From NCBI GenBank assembly GCA_902772985.1, contig CACYCP010000009.1, positions 1 through 35,102 on the forward strand: a DNA stretch of 35,102 bases, in the 5' to 3' direction. The DNA is from an uncultured Bacteroidia bacterium (lineage in GTDB: Bacteria > Bacteroidota > Bacteroidia > Bacteroidales > UBA932). How positions within the stretch are numbered: position 1 is the stretch's first letter; the number at the start of each line of letters is the position of its first letter. Positions 1 through 8,692 of this stretch are shown here, in pieces. The notes under the pieces are model-generated. The model saw nothing but the letters and a program-made list of their open reading frames with translations. It did not search any database and was not told the origin of the DNA. A program made the position numbers and the translations under genes.

Positions 1-725
1 GGCTTTTTGTCCAATTCCTTCACCTCCTCGCCGGAGTGCTCCTGAACCGGAGGAAGGCCCTCGCTCTCTGGCGTATCGCTAATGAAAACAAGTGAAATCA
101 CAGTGCCGATTACCCCGCACACGGCGGCCACCACGAAGCCCCACTGCCAGCCCACAACCGCAACGATGAAGCCCGTCATAATCATTGAAACGGCCTTTCC
201 AAGCTGGGGCGTGGAACTGAAGATGCTGTACATTGTGCCCCTGGTGGCAAGCGGGAACCAGCGGGAAAGGCTGATTGTTCCGGGAGGAGAGCCCATGGAC
301 TGGGCCCATCCGTTAATGCCCCAAAGCAGGAGGAATGCAACGAAAACCAGGATAAGAGGCAGTTCCCAAAGGCCCATCAGGCCCAGGACAAGGTTCACCA
401 CAGCAGAAACGGCAAGTCCGGCGGCCATGAAGCGGCGGATATTGCAATAATCGGCAATAAAACCGTTGGCGAATTTTCCAATCGCGTAAACGAAGTAGAA
501 AGCCGAACCTATGATACCCAGCTGGCTTGCCGTGAGTATGCCTCCGTCGATGAGCGGCTGCTTGACCACGCCCATCGTCATACGGCAAACGTAGTAGAGG
601 GTATAGACCAGCGTCACGCTCCAGAACGTGCGTCCACGGAGCCTGCGGTAGGTGGAATCTACCAGCTCTTCAGGGACCTTCCGTGCCGAAGGCTTGCTGA
701 CGCGGAATATGGAGTAAAGGGACAT
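1..725 (-). CDS. MFS transporter of the organophosphate:phosphate antiporter type (GlpT/UhpT-like), 3' end outside window
   Basis: An open reading frame runs from an ATG at 725 to the window edge without a stop, giving about 241 N-terminal residues. Hydrophobic segments start near residue 35 (FWSVTLVYTLYYVCRM), followed by GKFANGFIADYCNIRRFMA, which matches the MFS loop 2-3 signature region. NGWAQSMGSPPG followed by RWFP and RGTMYSIF corresponds to the conserved helix 4-5 region of the GlpT/UhpT/UhpC family, whose members exchange phosphate for sugar phosphates or glycerol-3-phosphate across the inner membrane. About six membrane segments are present; the second half is missing. The ATG overlaps the stop of the upstream DUF2723 gene by one base (TAATG), so the two are probably translationally coupled. 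The substrate cannot be told from this half. Confidence 0.85.
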   Translation of the reverse strand, partial: MSLYSIFRVSKPSARKVPEELVDSTYRRLRGRTFWSVTLVYTLYYVCRMTMGVVKQPLIDGGILTASQLGIIGSAFYFVYAIGKFANGFIADYCNIRRFMAAGLAVSAVVNLVLGLMGLWELPLILVFVAFLLLWGINGWAQSMGSPPGTISLSRWFPLATRGTMYSIFSSTPQLGKAVSMIMTGFIVAVVGWQWGFVVAAVCGVIGTVISLVFISDTPESEGLPPVQEHSGEEVKELDKK

Positions 726-3700
726 TATTCCTCTTCGTCGGACAAGGGTATTATCTCTTCCAGTTTATCCAGGATGGCGTCGCTGAGCCCGGTGTCGTCA
801 TACTGTTTGCACACGTCGGCAATGTAAAGGATGACACGTGTAGAGGTTTCAAACTCGGAGCTGCCAAGATGGCCCCATTCGAAGTAGAAGGCGGCGGTTT
901 CCAGCAGCTGCTGGGCAAAGCGGGAGGTAAGCGACGCGGCCTTGTCCGCGGCCCCCAGATAGTAATAGTTCTCAATCATCTGGGCCACCATATAATCGTT
1001 GGCGGCAAAGCCCAGGGGTATGCTTTCCAGAGGGAATTGGCTTTCGGGGAAGTTCTCCTGGCACATATCCAGCACCTCCAGGGCCTTTTCCTTCTCCCCT
1101 GCATCCACAAGGGCGTTCGAGAGGGTAAGGAACAGCTGGCGCTGCGAAAGGACGCCAAGGAAAGTGTAATAGTTCTGGTAATCGGCAAAATAATCGGTCC
1201 GGCGCACGGCATCCCACTTATACACTTCCTTGAAACGTTTGTACAGGGCAAGGGCGTCCACCTTTCCGGCGTCGGTTGTGCCTATCTTGTTCTTGATGGG
1301 AGTAAAGCGATAGGAGAAACCGTCGTGCATCAGGTATTCTTTAAGGCCGATGTTCAGGTCCCCGCCCATATTGAGCATGCTGATGGGACGGTCCCACTGG
1401 TAATTTGACAGCAGGTCCAGCATAAAGATCTCGGGCTTGGTAAGGTATTCCTTGCCGGAAGAAATGGTGAGGGTTATTTGATCGGGAATCTGGCTGGCAA
1501 ACATCTCAGGGACAATGCCGTACTTCAGGCAGTTCTCCTTGTTGACCGGTATCACAAGCTTGCGGGCACAGATGTAATCCAGGTTCCGTCCGCTCTTCAG
1601 CGGAATGGTCTTCTTGGGATCCTTGAATACAGCCATCACATCGCTCAGCAACATTGGAACGTTTTCATCGTCAATGATGTAAACATATTCATTAGTGCCG
1701 TACAGATATTGCCTTGCAGGGATAGTGAGGTTCAAGGGGGCGCTTTCGTTGCAGGCCCACTTCATCTGGTCGATGTACCAGTCGGTGCCAAGCAGCGAGG
1801 TGTTAACGACACGCACATCCGTGCGGACGCTCTCCACCTCCTGGGCATACCACAGGGGGAAGGTATCGTTGTCTCCATGGGTTATCAAAAGGCCGTTCTG
1901 CCCAACGGAATTCAGGTAATTATAGGCCATTTCGGGGGCGGTGTAGCGGTTGGAACGGTCGTGATCGTCCCAGTTCTGGGCACCCATCAGGGCGGGAACG
2001 CCAAGACACAGCACCGAAACGCCCGCGGCCACGGCCTTGGAGCTCCTGGGGCCGGCGGCATTGCTTATCCACTCCCACAGGGCGGCGACTCCAAGACCTA
2101 CCCAGATGGCAAACATATAGAAGGAACCCGCATAGGCATAATCCCTCTCCCTGACCTGGTATGGCGGCTGGTTCAGGTACAGCACGATTGCGATGCCTGT
2201 CATGAAGAACATCAGGAACACCAGCCAGCTTCCCCTCTTGTCTTTGTCGAACTGGAACACAAGGCCCAGAAGACCAAGCAGCAGCGGAAGGAAATAGTAA
2301 TGGTTCTTTCCCTTGTTTTCACGGAGAGGTGCGGGAGCGTCACTCTGGTCCCCCAGCCTGATGGCATCGATAAAGCCTATGCCGCTCTCCCAATTCCCGT
2401 AGAATATCTCACCGGGCATGGGGCTGTGAATCTCGTTCTGCCTGCCCACGAAATTCCACATGAAATACCTCCAATACATCCAGTTCAGCTGGTAGTCAAA
2501 GAAGTATGCCATATTGGCCTTGAAACTTGGTTTGCGGGAGGTGGCGCCGCGAACCTTCGTCCCCTTGCCCTGGGTGTAGGTGTCGTAGAAGTCCTTGTAA
2601 CGGGGATCGGCGTTGGACCACATCCTGGGGAAGAGCATCTTCCCCTCGGGGCGGTAAACCGCATCCGTAGGACCATCGGCATTGATATATTTCCCATTCA
2701 GGGGAGCCCAATACTTGCTGTTGGAAAGGTCGTAAGGGGCGTCGAAATACTGGCCGTAAATAAGCGGGGTAGAGCCGTACTGCTCACGGCTGAGGTAGCG
2801 CACCAGGGTGTAGGGATTATCGGGCTGATACTCGTTGGTGGGCGTTTTAACGCTGGAGCGGATTATCACGATGGAGAACAGCGAGAAACCTATCACAAGA
2901 GTGGTGACGCAAAGCACCACCGTATTCAGGAACACTTTCCCTTTTTTCAGGCTCTCGAACAGCCCCCAGAAACACAGGGCCAGAAGGGCCAGCATGAAGA
3001 AGAGCGCACCGCTGTTGTACGGTAGGCCGAAACCGTTCACGAATATGCGGTCGAAGAAAGCCGCAAGCTTCGGAAGGTAAGGGATGAAAAGGTACACCAG
3101 CAGGAACTCTATCACTACGCCTACAATGAAGATGAAGGCCAACTTCTTGAAGGGCAGTTTCTTGTCCTCGTTCTTCCGGTAGTAGTACATGAACACGAAG
3201 GCCGGAATGGTGAGAAGGTTCAGAAGGTGCACGCCGATGGACAGGCCCATCAGGAAGGCTATCAATACTATCCAGCGGTTGGCGTGGGGTTCGTCGGCCG
3301 ATTCATACCATCGGCACATCGCCCAGAAAACCAGGGCGGTGAACAGCGACGACATCGCATAGACCTCCCCTTCCACAGCACTGAACCAGAAGGTGTCGGA
3401 GAAGCAGTAGGTAAGGGCGGAAACTGCGGCCGATCCCATAATGGCTATTCCCTGCCCCACCGTCATTCCGTTCAATGCGGATGAGCCTCCCTTTCCAAGC
3501 ACCAGCCTCTTGGCGAAAAACACCGTCGTCAGATAGAGCAGGAAAATGGTGAGTGCGCTCAGAATGGCGTTCATGCCATTCACCGCCACGGCAGCATGCT
3601 CTGCGCTGAAAGGAATTGTGAAAAACCTTGCAATCAATTGGAATACAGGGTTTCCCGGAGGATGGCCCACTTCCAGCTTGTATGACGAGGCTATGAATTC

Positions 3701-3817
3701 ACCGCAATCCCAGAAAGAAGCCGTGGGTTCAATGGTGCACAAATACACTGCTGCCGAAATCAGCAGGACGGCCAGGGATACTATCTTGTTCCAAAAATTA
3801 AACTTCTTCACACTCAT
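725..3817 (-). CDS. DUF2723 (TMEM260-like, GT117) integral membrane protein
   Basis: A 1030-residue protein. The N-terminal half has roughly a dozen hydrophobic segments; the C-terminal third (from about residue 640) is soluble. Residues 36-41 (WDCGEF) and 52-57 (HPPGNP) are the hallmark of the DUF2723 family. Its eukaryotic relative TMEM260 is a protein O-mannosyltransferase, and the acidic residues in WDCGEF sit where GT-C enzymes place catalytic acids. Bacteroidota members are therefore thought to move lipid-linked sugars onto periplasmic acceptors, but the substrate here is unknown. The C-terminal region includes helical, TPR-like stretches (ALVDAGEKEKALEVLDMCQE). It is the first gene of a coupled pair with the downstream OPA-type transporter. 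The start is the ATG at 3817, 16 bp or so after a -7 box on the same strand. Confidence 0.9.
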   Translation of the reverse strand: MSVKKFNFWNKIVSLAVLLISAAVYLCTIEPTASFWDCGEFIASSYKLEVGHPPGNPVFQLIARFFTIPFSAEHAAVAVNGMNAILSALTIFLLYLTTVFFAKRLVLGKGGSSALNGMTVGQGIAIMGSAAVSALTYCFSDTFWFSAVEGEVYAMSSLFTALVFWAMCRWYESADEPHANRWIVLIAFLMGLSIGVHLLNLLTIPAFVFMYYYRKNEDKKLPFKKLAFIFIVGVVIEFLLVYLFIPYLPKLAAFFDRIFVNGFGLPYNSGALFFMLALLALCFWGLFESLKKGKVFLNTVVLCVTTLVIGFSLFSIVIIRSSVKTPTNEYQPDNPYTLVRYLSREQYGSTPLIYGQYFDAPYDLSNSKYWAPLNGKYINADGPTDAVYRPEGKMLFPRMWSNADPRYKDFYDTYTQGKGTKVRGATSRKPSFKANMAYFFDYQLNWMYWRYFMWNFVGRQNEIHSPMPGEIFYGNWESGIGFIDAIRLGDQSDAPAPLRENKGKNHYYFLPLLLGLLGLVFQFDKDKRGSWLVFLMFFMTGIAIVLYLNQPPYQVRERDYAYAGSFYMFAIWVGLGVAALWEWISNAAGPRSSKAVAAGVSVLCLGVPALMGAQNWDDHDRSNRYTAPEMAYNYLNSVGQNGLLITHGDNDTFPLWYAQEVESVRTDVRVVNTSLLGTDWYIDQMKWACNESAPLNLTIPARQYLYGTNEYVYIIDDENVPMLLSDVMAVFKDPKKTIPLKSGRNLDYICARKLVIPVNKENCLKYGIVPEMFASQIPDQITLTISSGKEYLTKPEIFMLDLLSNYQWDRPISMLNMGGDLNIGLKEYLMHDGFSYRFTPIKNKIGTTDAGKVDALALYKRFKEVYKWDAVRRTDYFADYQNYYTFLGVLSQRQLFLTLSNALVDAGEKEKALEVLDMCQENFPESQFPLESIPLGFAANDYMVAQMIENYYYLGAADKAASLTSRFAQQLLETAAFYFEWGHLGSSEFETSTRVILYIADVCKQYDDTGLSDAILDKLEEIIPLSDEEE

Positions 3818-3830
3818 TAACTATTATAAC

Positions 3831-3862
3831 TTGCAAATATACGAATAATTATCCTATCTTTG
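3831..3862 (+). promoter_or_regulatory. -33/-7 promoter for the metalloprotease gene
   Basis: TTG at 3831-3833 and TATCTTTG at 3855-3862 are separated by 21 bp, fitting the Bacteroidota -33/-7 pattern. The leader to the ATG at 3884 would be about 15 nt. Confidence 0.7.
3834..3841 (-). promoter_or_regulatory. -7 promoter box for the DUF2723 gene
   Basis: On the minus strand the bases read TATATTTG, an exact match to the Bacteroidota -7 consensus TAnnTTTG. The predicted start site is near 3829, leaving a leader of about 12 nt. No TTG lies at the expected distance upstream. The box directly abuts the -33 TTG of the opposite promoter (3831-3833). Confidence 0.6.
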
Positions 3863-3883
3863 TCGTAAAGCAAATACAAGATT

Positions 3884-6340
3884 ATGAATCGGACTATCAT
3901 CACTTTAGCTGCAATCCTGCTCTCCTGCACCACTCTCCTGGCCCAAAACCGCCCCCCTCGTCCCGCCGGAAAAGAGGGCGGAAAAGAAGCCGAGAAAAGC
4001 GAAAAGGAAGCCCCTCCGGTGAACCTGAATTTCACTTCCGGACTCTTCTCCTATGCCCAGAACGACAAGGACTGGTATCTTGAAATTCCGGATTCCCTGC
4101 TTGGGCGGCGCATCCTTGCCGTCACCCGCTACGTCACCAACACGGCCGGCGCCGGCGTTTATGGCGGAGAGGAAATCAATGACGCAATGATTTACTGGGA
4201 AAAGGCTTCCAACGGAAATCTGCTGCTCCGCGTAGATGTCCTCAATATTCAGGCCAACAAAGAAGATATCATTGCCGAAGCCGTGCGTGTTAGCTCGGAA
4301 AATCCCATTGTGGCCTCCTTCAAGCCCGAAAAGAACGGAAGCGCCGGCACCACCCGCATCAAAGTGAACAGCCTTTTCGAAGGGGACCTTCAAATCTTCT
4401 CCCTTGACAGCCGCGTCAAAAAACAGAACAATCTTGGGAATTTAAAGGCCGATGCCTCCTTCATCAACAGCATCCGCAGTTATCCTATCAATACCGAGGT
4501 CAGCGTAACCAAGACCTACAGTTATAGCCAGCCCCAGGGCGGAGGTCCGGGCGGCGGGGGCGCACCTTCCCCCGGCGGTTCCAGAAGCCTTCCGGCCGGA
4601 CGCGAGGCCGGCGTTGTGACCATAGTCACCAACACTTCCATGATACTGCTGCCGGAAAAGCCCATGCAGCAGCGCTGGTTCGACCCCCGAGTTGGCTATT
4701 TTGCAAACGGTTACACCCATTTCTCGGATGATCAGCAGGGCGTTGAGCAAGTTCGATTCATCACCCGCTGGCGGCTGGAAGCCCGTCCCGAAGATGTTGA
4801 AAGGCAGAAACGCGGCGAACTTGTAGAGCCCGTCAAGCCCATCATCTATTATATCGATCCGGCCACGCCCAAGCAGTGGCGCAAGTATCTCATTGCCGGC
4901 GTGAACGACTGGCAGGCCGCCTTCGAACAGGCCGGATGGAAGAATGCCATCCGCGCTGAAGAATGGCCCGAAGACAATCCCGACATGTCCCTTGAAGACG
5001 CCCGCTTCTCGGTAATCCGTTACCTGGCGTCCCCTATCGCCAACGCCTACGGCCCGAATGTGCACGACCCGCGTTCCGGGGAAATACTCGAAAGCCACAT
5101 CGGCTGGTACCATAATGTAATGACTCTTGTGCACGACTGGTATCAGGTCCAGGTTGCCGCCGTGGACCCTCGTGCACGTGCATTCAAGTATGACGAGGAA
5201 CTTATGGGTGACCTTATCCGCTTCGTCTCGTCCCACGAGGTGGGCCACACTCTGGGCCTTCGCCATAACAAAGGCTCGTCCAGCTTCACTCCGGTCGAGA
5301 AACTTCGCGACAAGGCCTGGGTGGAAGCCAACGGCCACACCGTAAGCATTATGGACTATGCCCGGTTCAACTATGTTGCCCAGCCAGAGGACGGAATCGG
5401 CAAAGAGGGCATTTATCCGCGCATCAACACCTACGACAAATGGGCCATCGAATATGGCTACAAACCCACCTACATCGATAATCCCAAGGAAGACCACCTG
5501 TGGTGGAACAAGGAAATCATCGCCCGCCTGGAGGCCGATCCCCGTCTCTGGTTCGGCGGTGAAGGCTACGACCAGGACCCCCGCGCTCAAAGCGAGGACC
5601 TGGGTGACGACGCCGTGGAGGCCAGCCGTTACGGCATCCTGAACCTCCGGCGCATCATTGGAGAACTGCCTGCCTGGAACAGCGAAGAGGCCAATATGTA
5701 CACCAACCTTAGCCGTATGTATGAAGCCGTCGTTTCCCAGTATAACCGCTATATGGGCCACGTCGCAATGAATATCGGCGGCCGGTATATCACCAATATC
5801 AGCGTGGAGCAGGCCGGTCCCAAGTATGCCCCTGTCCCCAAGGAGCACCAGAAAAAGTGCCTGGACTTCCTGAACGAGAGCCTGTTCAAGAAACCGGCGT
5901 GGATTGTGGAACAGCCCTTCATCTTCACCCTTACCGACACTCCCGACAGCAAATATCTCTATCCCCTCGTCAACAATTTGATCAGCAGCAATTTCCTGCT
6001 TGGAATAGACCGCCTGGACAGAATGAGCCAGTTCGCCCAGAGCGACGGGAGCAACTACAAGGCCGAAGACTATATGGCCGATTTGCACGGCATGATTTTC
6101 ACCGAACTGGAAAAAGGCGGCAACGTCGAGAGCTATCGCCGTTACCTGCAAACCCGCTTCGTGACAAGCGCCCTCGATGTGGTGAAAAACGAGCGCAACC
6201 GCTCATCCGTGAGCTACGCCCTCATCCTTGCCGAACTGGAGAACATACGCAGCAAGGCCGCCAAGGCCAAATCCGGCGATGCCGCCACCAAGGCCCACTG
6301 GCAAGCCCTTGCCCAGCAAATCACCAAAGCACTGGAATAG
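3884..6340 (+). CDS. Secreted zinc-dependent metalloprotease (DUF5118/DUF5117/DUF4953, metzincin-like)
   Basis: An 818-residue protein with an N-terminal signal sequence (about residues 1-21, hydrophobic to LLAQ; LLSC at 12-15 is a weak alternative lipobox). A charged Pro/Lys/Glu linker follows to about residue 45. The zinc site is H451-E-V-G-H455-T-L-G-L-R-H461, the metzincin motif HExxHxxGxxH, with E452 as the general base. The Met-turn is SIMDY with M490. The upstream region matches DUF5118/DUF5117, typical of large Bacteroidota exported metalloproteases whose targets are mostly unknown. Residues about 216-241 form a Gly/Pro-rich insert (QPQGGGPGGGG). The gene stands alone, divergent from DUF2723 and convergent with pgk. 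The start is supported by the promoter 21 bp upstream. Confidence 0.9.
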   Translation: MNRTIITLAAILLSCTTLLAQNRPPRPAGKEGGKEAEKSEKEAPPVNLNFTSGLFSYAQNDKDWYLEIPDSLLGRRILAVTRYVTNTAGAGVYGGEEINDAMIYWEKASNGNLLLRVDVLNIQANKEDIIAEAVRVSSENPIVASFKPEKNGSAGTTRIKVNSLFEGDLQIFSLDSRVKKQNNLGNLKADASFINSIRSYPINTEVSVTKTYSYSQPQGGGPGGGGAPSPGGSRSLPAGREAGVVTIVTNTSMILLPEKPMQQRWFDPRVGYFANGYTHFSDDQQGVEQVRFITRWRLEARPEDVERQKRGELVEPVKPIIYYIDPATPKQWRKYLIAGVNDWQAAFEQAGWKNAIRAEEWPEDNPDMSLEDARFSVIRYLASPIANAYGPNVHDPRSGEILESHIGWYHNVMTLVHDWYQVQVAAVDPRARAFKYDEELMGDLIRFVSSHEVGHTLGLRHNKGSSSFTPVEKLRDKAWVEANGHTVSIMDYARFNYVAQPEDGIGKEGIYPRINTYDKWAIEYGYKPTYIDNPKEDHLWWNKEIIARLEADPRLWFGGEGYDQDPRAQSEDLGDDAVEASRYGILNLRRIIGELPAWNSEEANMYTNLSRMYEAVVSQYNRYMGHVAMNIGGRYITNISVEQAGPKYAPVPKEHQKKCLDFLNESLFKKPAWIVEQPFIFTLTDTPDSKYLYPLVNNLISSNFLLGIDRLDRMSQFAQSDGSNYKAEDYMADLHGMIFTELEKGGNVESYRRYLQTRFVTSALDVVKNERNRSSVSYALILAELENIRSKAAKAKSGDAATKAHWQALAQQITKALE

Positions 6341-6358
6341 CGGAAAACGCCACCCGTG

Positions 6359-6395
6359 AAAAAACTCCCGTGCACGGTATTTCGTGCACGGGAGC
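6359..6395 (-). terminator. Intrinsic terminator of pgk, possibly bidirectional
   Basis: A perfect 12-bp stem (6366-6377 CTCCCGTGCACG with 6384-6395) encloses a 6-nt loop. On the minus strand the stem is followed by seven T residues (complement of 6359-6365), ideal for a factor-independent terminator of pgk. In the plus direction no T-run follows, so any effect on the metalloprotease transcript would be weaker. Confidence 0.9.
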
Positions 6396-6415
6396 CTAGA
6401 TTAACCGGAATCAGG

Positions 6416-7669
6416 CTAGTCCTGAATTGCAGCGATACCGGGGAGAATCTTGCCTTCGATGGCCTCAAGCATGGCGCCGCCGCCGGTGGAGACGTAGCTC
6501 ACCTTATCGGCATAACCCATCTGGGTGACGGCTGCAACGGAATCGCCGCCTCCCACCAGGGTGTAGGCGCCGCTAGCGGTGGCTTCGGCCAGGTCTTCGG
6601 CAATCTGGAGCGTACCCTTGGCGAAGTTGGGAAGTTCGAAAACGCCCACGGGACCATTCCAGAGGATGGTTTTGGAGGCAAGGATTATCTTCTTCCAGTT
6701 CTCCAGGGATTCGGGGGACGCGTCCATGCCTTCCCACTCGTCGGGAATCTGGTCGATGGGGAAAATCTGGCGGGGCGTATCGTTGTCGAAGCTTTGGCCG
6801 CACACGGTGGCAACAGAAAGGCTAAGGTTCACGCCTTTCTCCTTGGCCTGCTTCATGATTTCAAGGGCATCGGGGATGAGCTCGTCCTCGTGCAGGGACC
6901 GGCCGATGCGGCCGCCCTGGGCCTTGATGAAGGTATAGCCCATGCCGCCGCCGATGATAAGGTTGTCCACCTTGCCCACCAGGTTTTTCAACACAGCCAG
7001 CTTGGAGCTTACCTTGGAGCCGCCGATGATGGCGGTGAGGGGACGCTTGGCGTTCTTCAGGACATTGTCGATGGCCTTGATCTCGCCTTCCATCAGGTAG
7101 CCGAACATCTTGTCATTGGGGAAGTACTCGGCAATGAGGGCTGTGGAACCGTGAGCACGGTGGGCGGTACCGAAAGCGTCGTTGATGTAGCAGTCGGCAT
7201 AGGAGGCCAGCTTCTTCACGAACTCCTTCTGGGAGGCCTTGACGGCAGCTTTTGCAGCCTTCTTCTCTTCGTCGGTGGCATCCTCGGCCAGGCCGCGGGG
7301 CTTGCCTTCTTCTTCGGCGTAATAGCGCAGGTTCTCAAGGAGAAGGGCTTCGCCGGGCTTCAGGGCTGCGGCCTGTGCATCGGCCTTCTGGCAGTCATCG
7401 GCGAACTGGACGGGAACGCCCAGGCACTCGCTCACGCGGGCGACGATGTGCTTGAGGGAGAACTTCGGGTCCACCTTCTTGGGACGGCCCAGATGGGACA
7501 TGATGATCACGGAGCCGCCGCTCTCGAGCACCTTCTTGAGGGTGGGCATAGCCCTGCGGATACGGGTGTCGTCCGTAATTTCGAAATTCTCGTTAAGGGG
7601 AACGTTGAAGTCCACGCGTACGATGGCTCTCTTGCCGCTAAAGTCGTACTTGTCAATGAATTGTTGCAT
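6416..7669 (-). CDS. pgk: Phosphoglycerate kinase
   Basis: Cytosolic glycolytic enzyme that transfers phosphate from 1,3-bisphosphoglycerate to ADP. The 417-residue length matches bacterial [11 protein letters not shown] (residues 18-25) is the family signature near the 3-phosphoglycerate site, and SHLGRP follows near residue 60. The nucleotide-binding C-terminal half carries [17 protein letters not shown] and GGGDSVAAV (GGGDS in place of the more common GGGDT), ending in STGGGAMLE. The start is the ATG at 7669, behind a -33/-7 promoter, and the gene has its own terminator, so it is most likely monocistronic. Confidence 0.97.
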   Translation of the reverse strand: MQQFIDKYDFSGKRAIVRVDFNVPLNENFEITDDTRIRRAMPTLKKVLESGGSVIIMSHLGRPKKVDPKFSLKHIVARVSECLGVPVQFADDCQKADAQAAALKPGEALLLENLRYYAEEEGKPRGLAEDATDEEKKAAKAAVKASQKEFVKKLASYADCYINDAFGTAHRAHGSTALIAEYFPNDKMFGYLMEGEIKAIDNVLKNAKRPLTAIIGGSKVSSKLAVLKNLVGKVDNLIIGGGMGYTFIKAQGGRIGRSLHEDELIPDALEIMKQAKEKGVNLSLSVATVCGQSFDNDTPRQIFPIDQIPDEWEGMDASPESLENWKKIILASKTILWNGPVGVFELPNFAKGTLQIAEDLAEATASGAYTLVGGGDSVAAVTQMGYADKVSYVSTGGGAMLEAIEGKILPGIAAIQD

Positions 7670-7709
7670 AGAGTATCTTATAATTAAAACTTGATTTCTG
7701 AACAGTTTA

Positions 7710-7739
7710 CAAAAATAACTATCTTTGTGGAAATTTCAA
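7710..7739 (-). promoter_or_regulatory. -33/-7 promoter of pgk
   Basis: On the minus strand TTG (7739-7737) and TATTTTTG (7717-7710) are spaced by 19 bp. The leader would be about 37 nt. The -7 box lies only 2 bp from the opposing -7 box of the methyltransferase gene. Confidence 0.7.
7720..7727 (+). promoter_or_regulatory. -7 box of the methyltransferase gene
   Basis: TATCTTTG matches TAnnTTTG exactly. The upstream -33 is poor: the nearest TTG (7691-7693) is 26 bp away. The box lies inside an upstream TTG-initiated extension of the ORF, which argues that translation begins at the ATG at 7745. Confidence 0.6.
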
Positions 7740-7744
7740 AAACT

Positions 7745-8692
7745 ATGGCGGTAGAGTTCCCTGCACAATACTGGAAAGATTACGAACTTCTGGATTCCGG
7801 AAACGGAGAAAAGTTGGAGCGCTTTGGCCGATACATCCTTCGCCGTCCGGAGCCCAAGGCCCTTTGGACTCCGTCCCTGAGCGAACCGGAATGGCGTCGC
7901 AAGGCCGATGTCAGCTTCATCCCCGGTGCCGGCTTCGGCAAAGCCGGAAAGGAGGACAGCGGCACCTGGGAGCGCCATCGCAAGACGGAAGACCAGTGGG
8001 GCATTGTATATAACGGCCTCCCGGATGCGGAAACCCACGCCGCCAGCGACCTTCACCTCTCGCTGCGCCTTGGACTCACCGCCTTCAAGCACGTGGGCGT
8101 TTTCCCGGAGCAGGCCCCGAACTGGGAATTCATCTTCAAGGAAACCGCCCGACTTAGCCGCATCCACAAAGCCAACGGTCTCCCAGCCCCGAAAGTGCTG
8201 AACCTCTTCGCCTACACCGGCGCCGCCTCCATCGCCGCCAAGTGCGCCGGGGCCGATGTCACGCATTTGGATTCAGTGCGCCAGGTGGTCACCTGGGCCC
8301 GCGAAAACATGGAACGGAGCGGGCTGGACGGCATTAGATGGGTAGTGGAAGACGCCCTCAAATTCGCTCGTCGCGAAGCCAGGCGGGGTAAGCGCTACGA
8401 CGGCATAATCCTTGACCCCCCGGCTTACGGCCACGGTCCCGACGGTGAAAAATGGAAATTGGACGAACTCCTATTCGGCCTGCTTCAGAATGTGGCCGAA
8501 ATCCTGGGTGAAAGGGATTCCTTCATGATCCTGAACCTGTATTCCAACGGCTACAGTGCCGCCTTTGGGGAAACCATAGTGCAGGAAGCCTTCGGCCGGA
8601 AATATTCCCAGATGAGCTCCGGGGAACTGGCGCTGAACGATTCTTTCGGCAAAGTGCTGCCGCTAAGCATTTACGTCCGGCTGAAACGATAG
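7745..8692 (+). CDS. Class I SAM-dependent methyltransferase, RlmI/RlmK-like (probable rRNA methyltransferase)
   Basis: A 315-residue protein. The SAM-binding motif I is N153-L-F-A-Y-T-G159 followed by AASIAAKCAGA; LDSVR near residue 176 is the acidic motif II, and D224-P-P-A-Y-G is motif IV. These fit the family of RlmI (23S rRNA m5C1962) and RlmK (m7G2069). It is shorter than RlmI (about 396 residues) and has no clear N-terminal PUA domain, so the target base is uncertain. The ORF can be extended upstream to a TTG at 7691, but the promoter box at 7720-7727 lies inside that extension, so the ATG at 7745 is preferred. The 3' end overlaps the convergent MATE gene by 22 bp. Confidence 0.85.
   Translation: MAVEFPAQYWKDYELLDSGNGEKLERFGRYILRRPEPKALWTPSLSEPEWRRKADVSFIPGAGFGKAGKEDSGTWERHRKTEDQWGIVYNGLPDAETHAASDLHLSLRLGLTAFKHVGVFPEQAPNWEFIFKETARLSRIHKANGLPAPKVLNLFAYTGAASIAAKCAGADVTHLDSVRQVVTWARENMERSGLDGIRWVVEDALKFARREARRGKRYDGIILDPPAYGHGPDGEKWKLDELLFGLLQNVAEILGERDSFMILNLYSNGYSAAFGETIVQEAFGRKYSQMSSGELALNDSFGKVLPLSIYVRLKR

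Noticed and set aside
1478..3025. 515-residue ORF on the plus strand
   Set aside because: It is antisense to the clear DUF2723 gene and has no recognisable domain; long open antisense frames follow from the codon bias.
4442..6151. 569-residue ORF on the minus strand
   Set aside because: Antisense to the metalloprotease with its intact HExxHxxGxxH site; composition is that of a shadow frame.
6356..7687. 443-residue ORF on the plus strand
   Set aside because: Covers pgk antisense, begins inside the pgk terminator and has no family motif.
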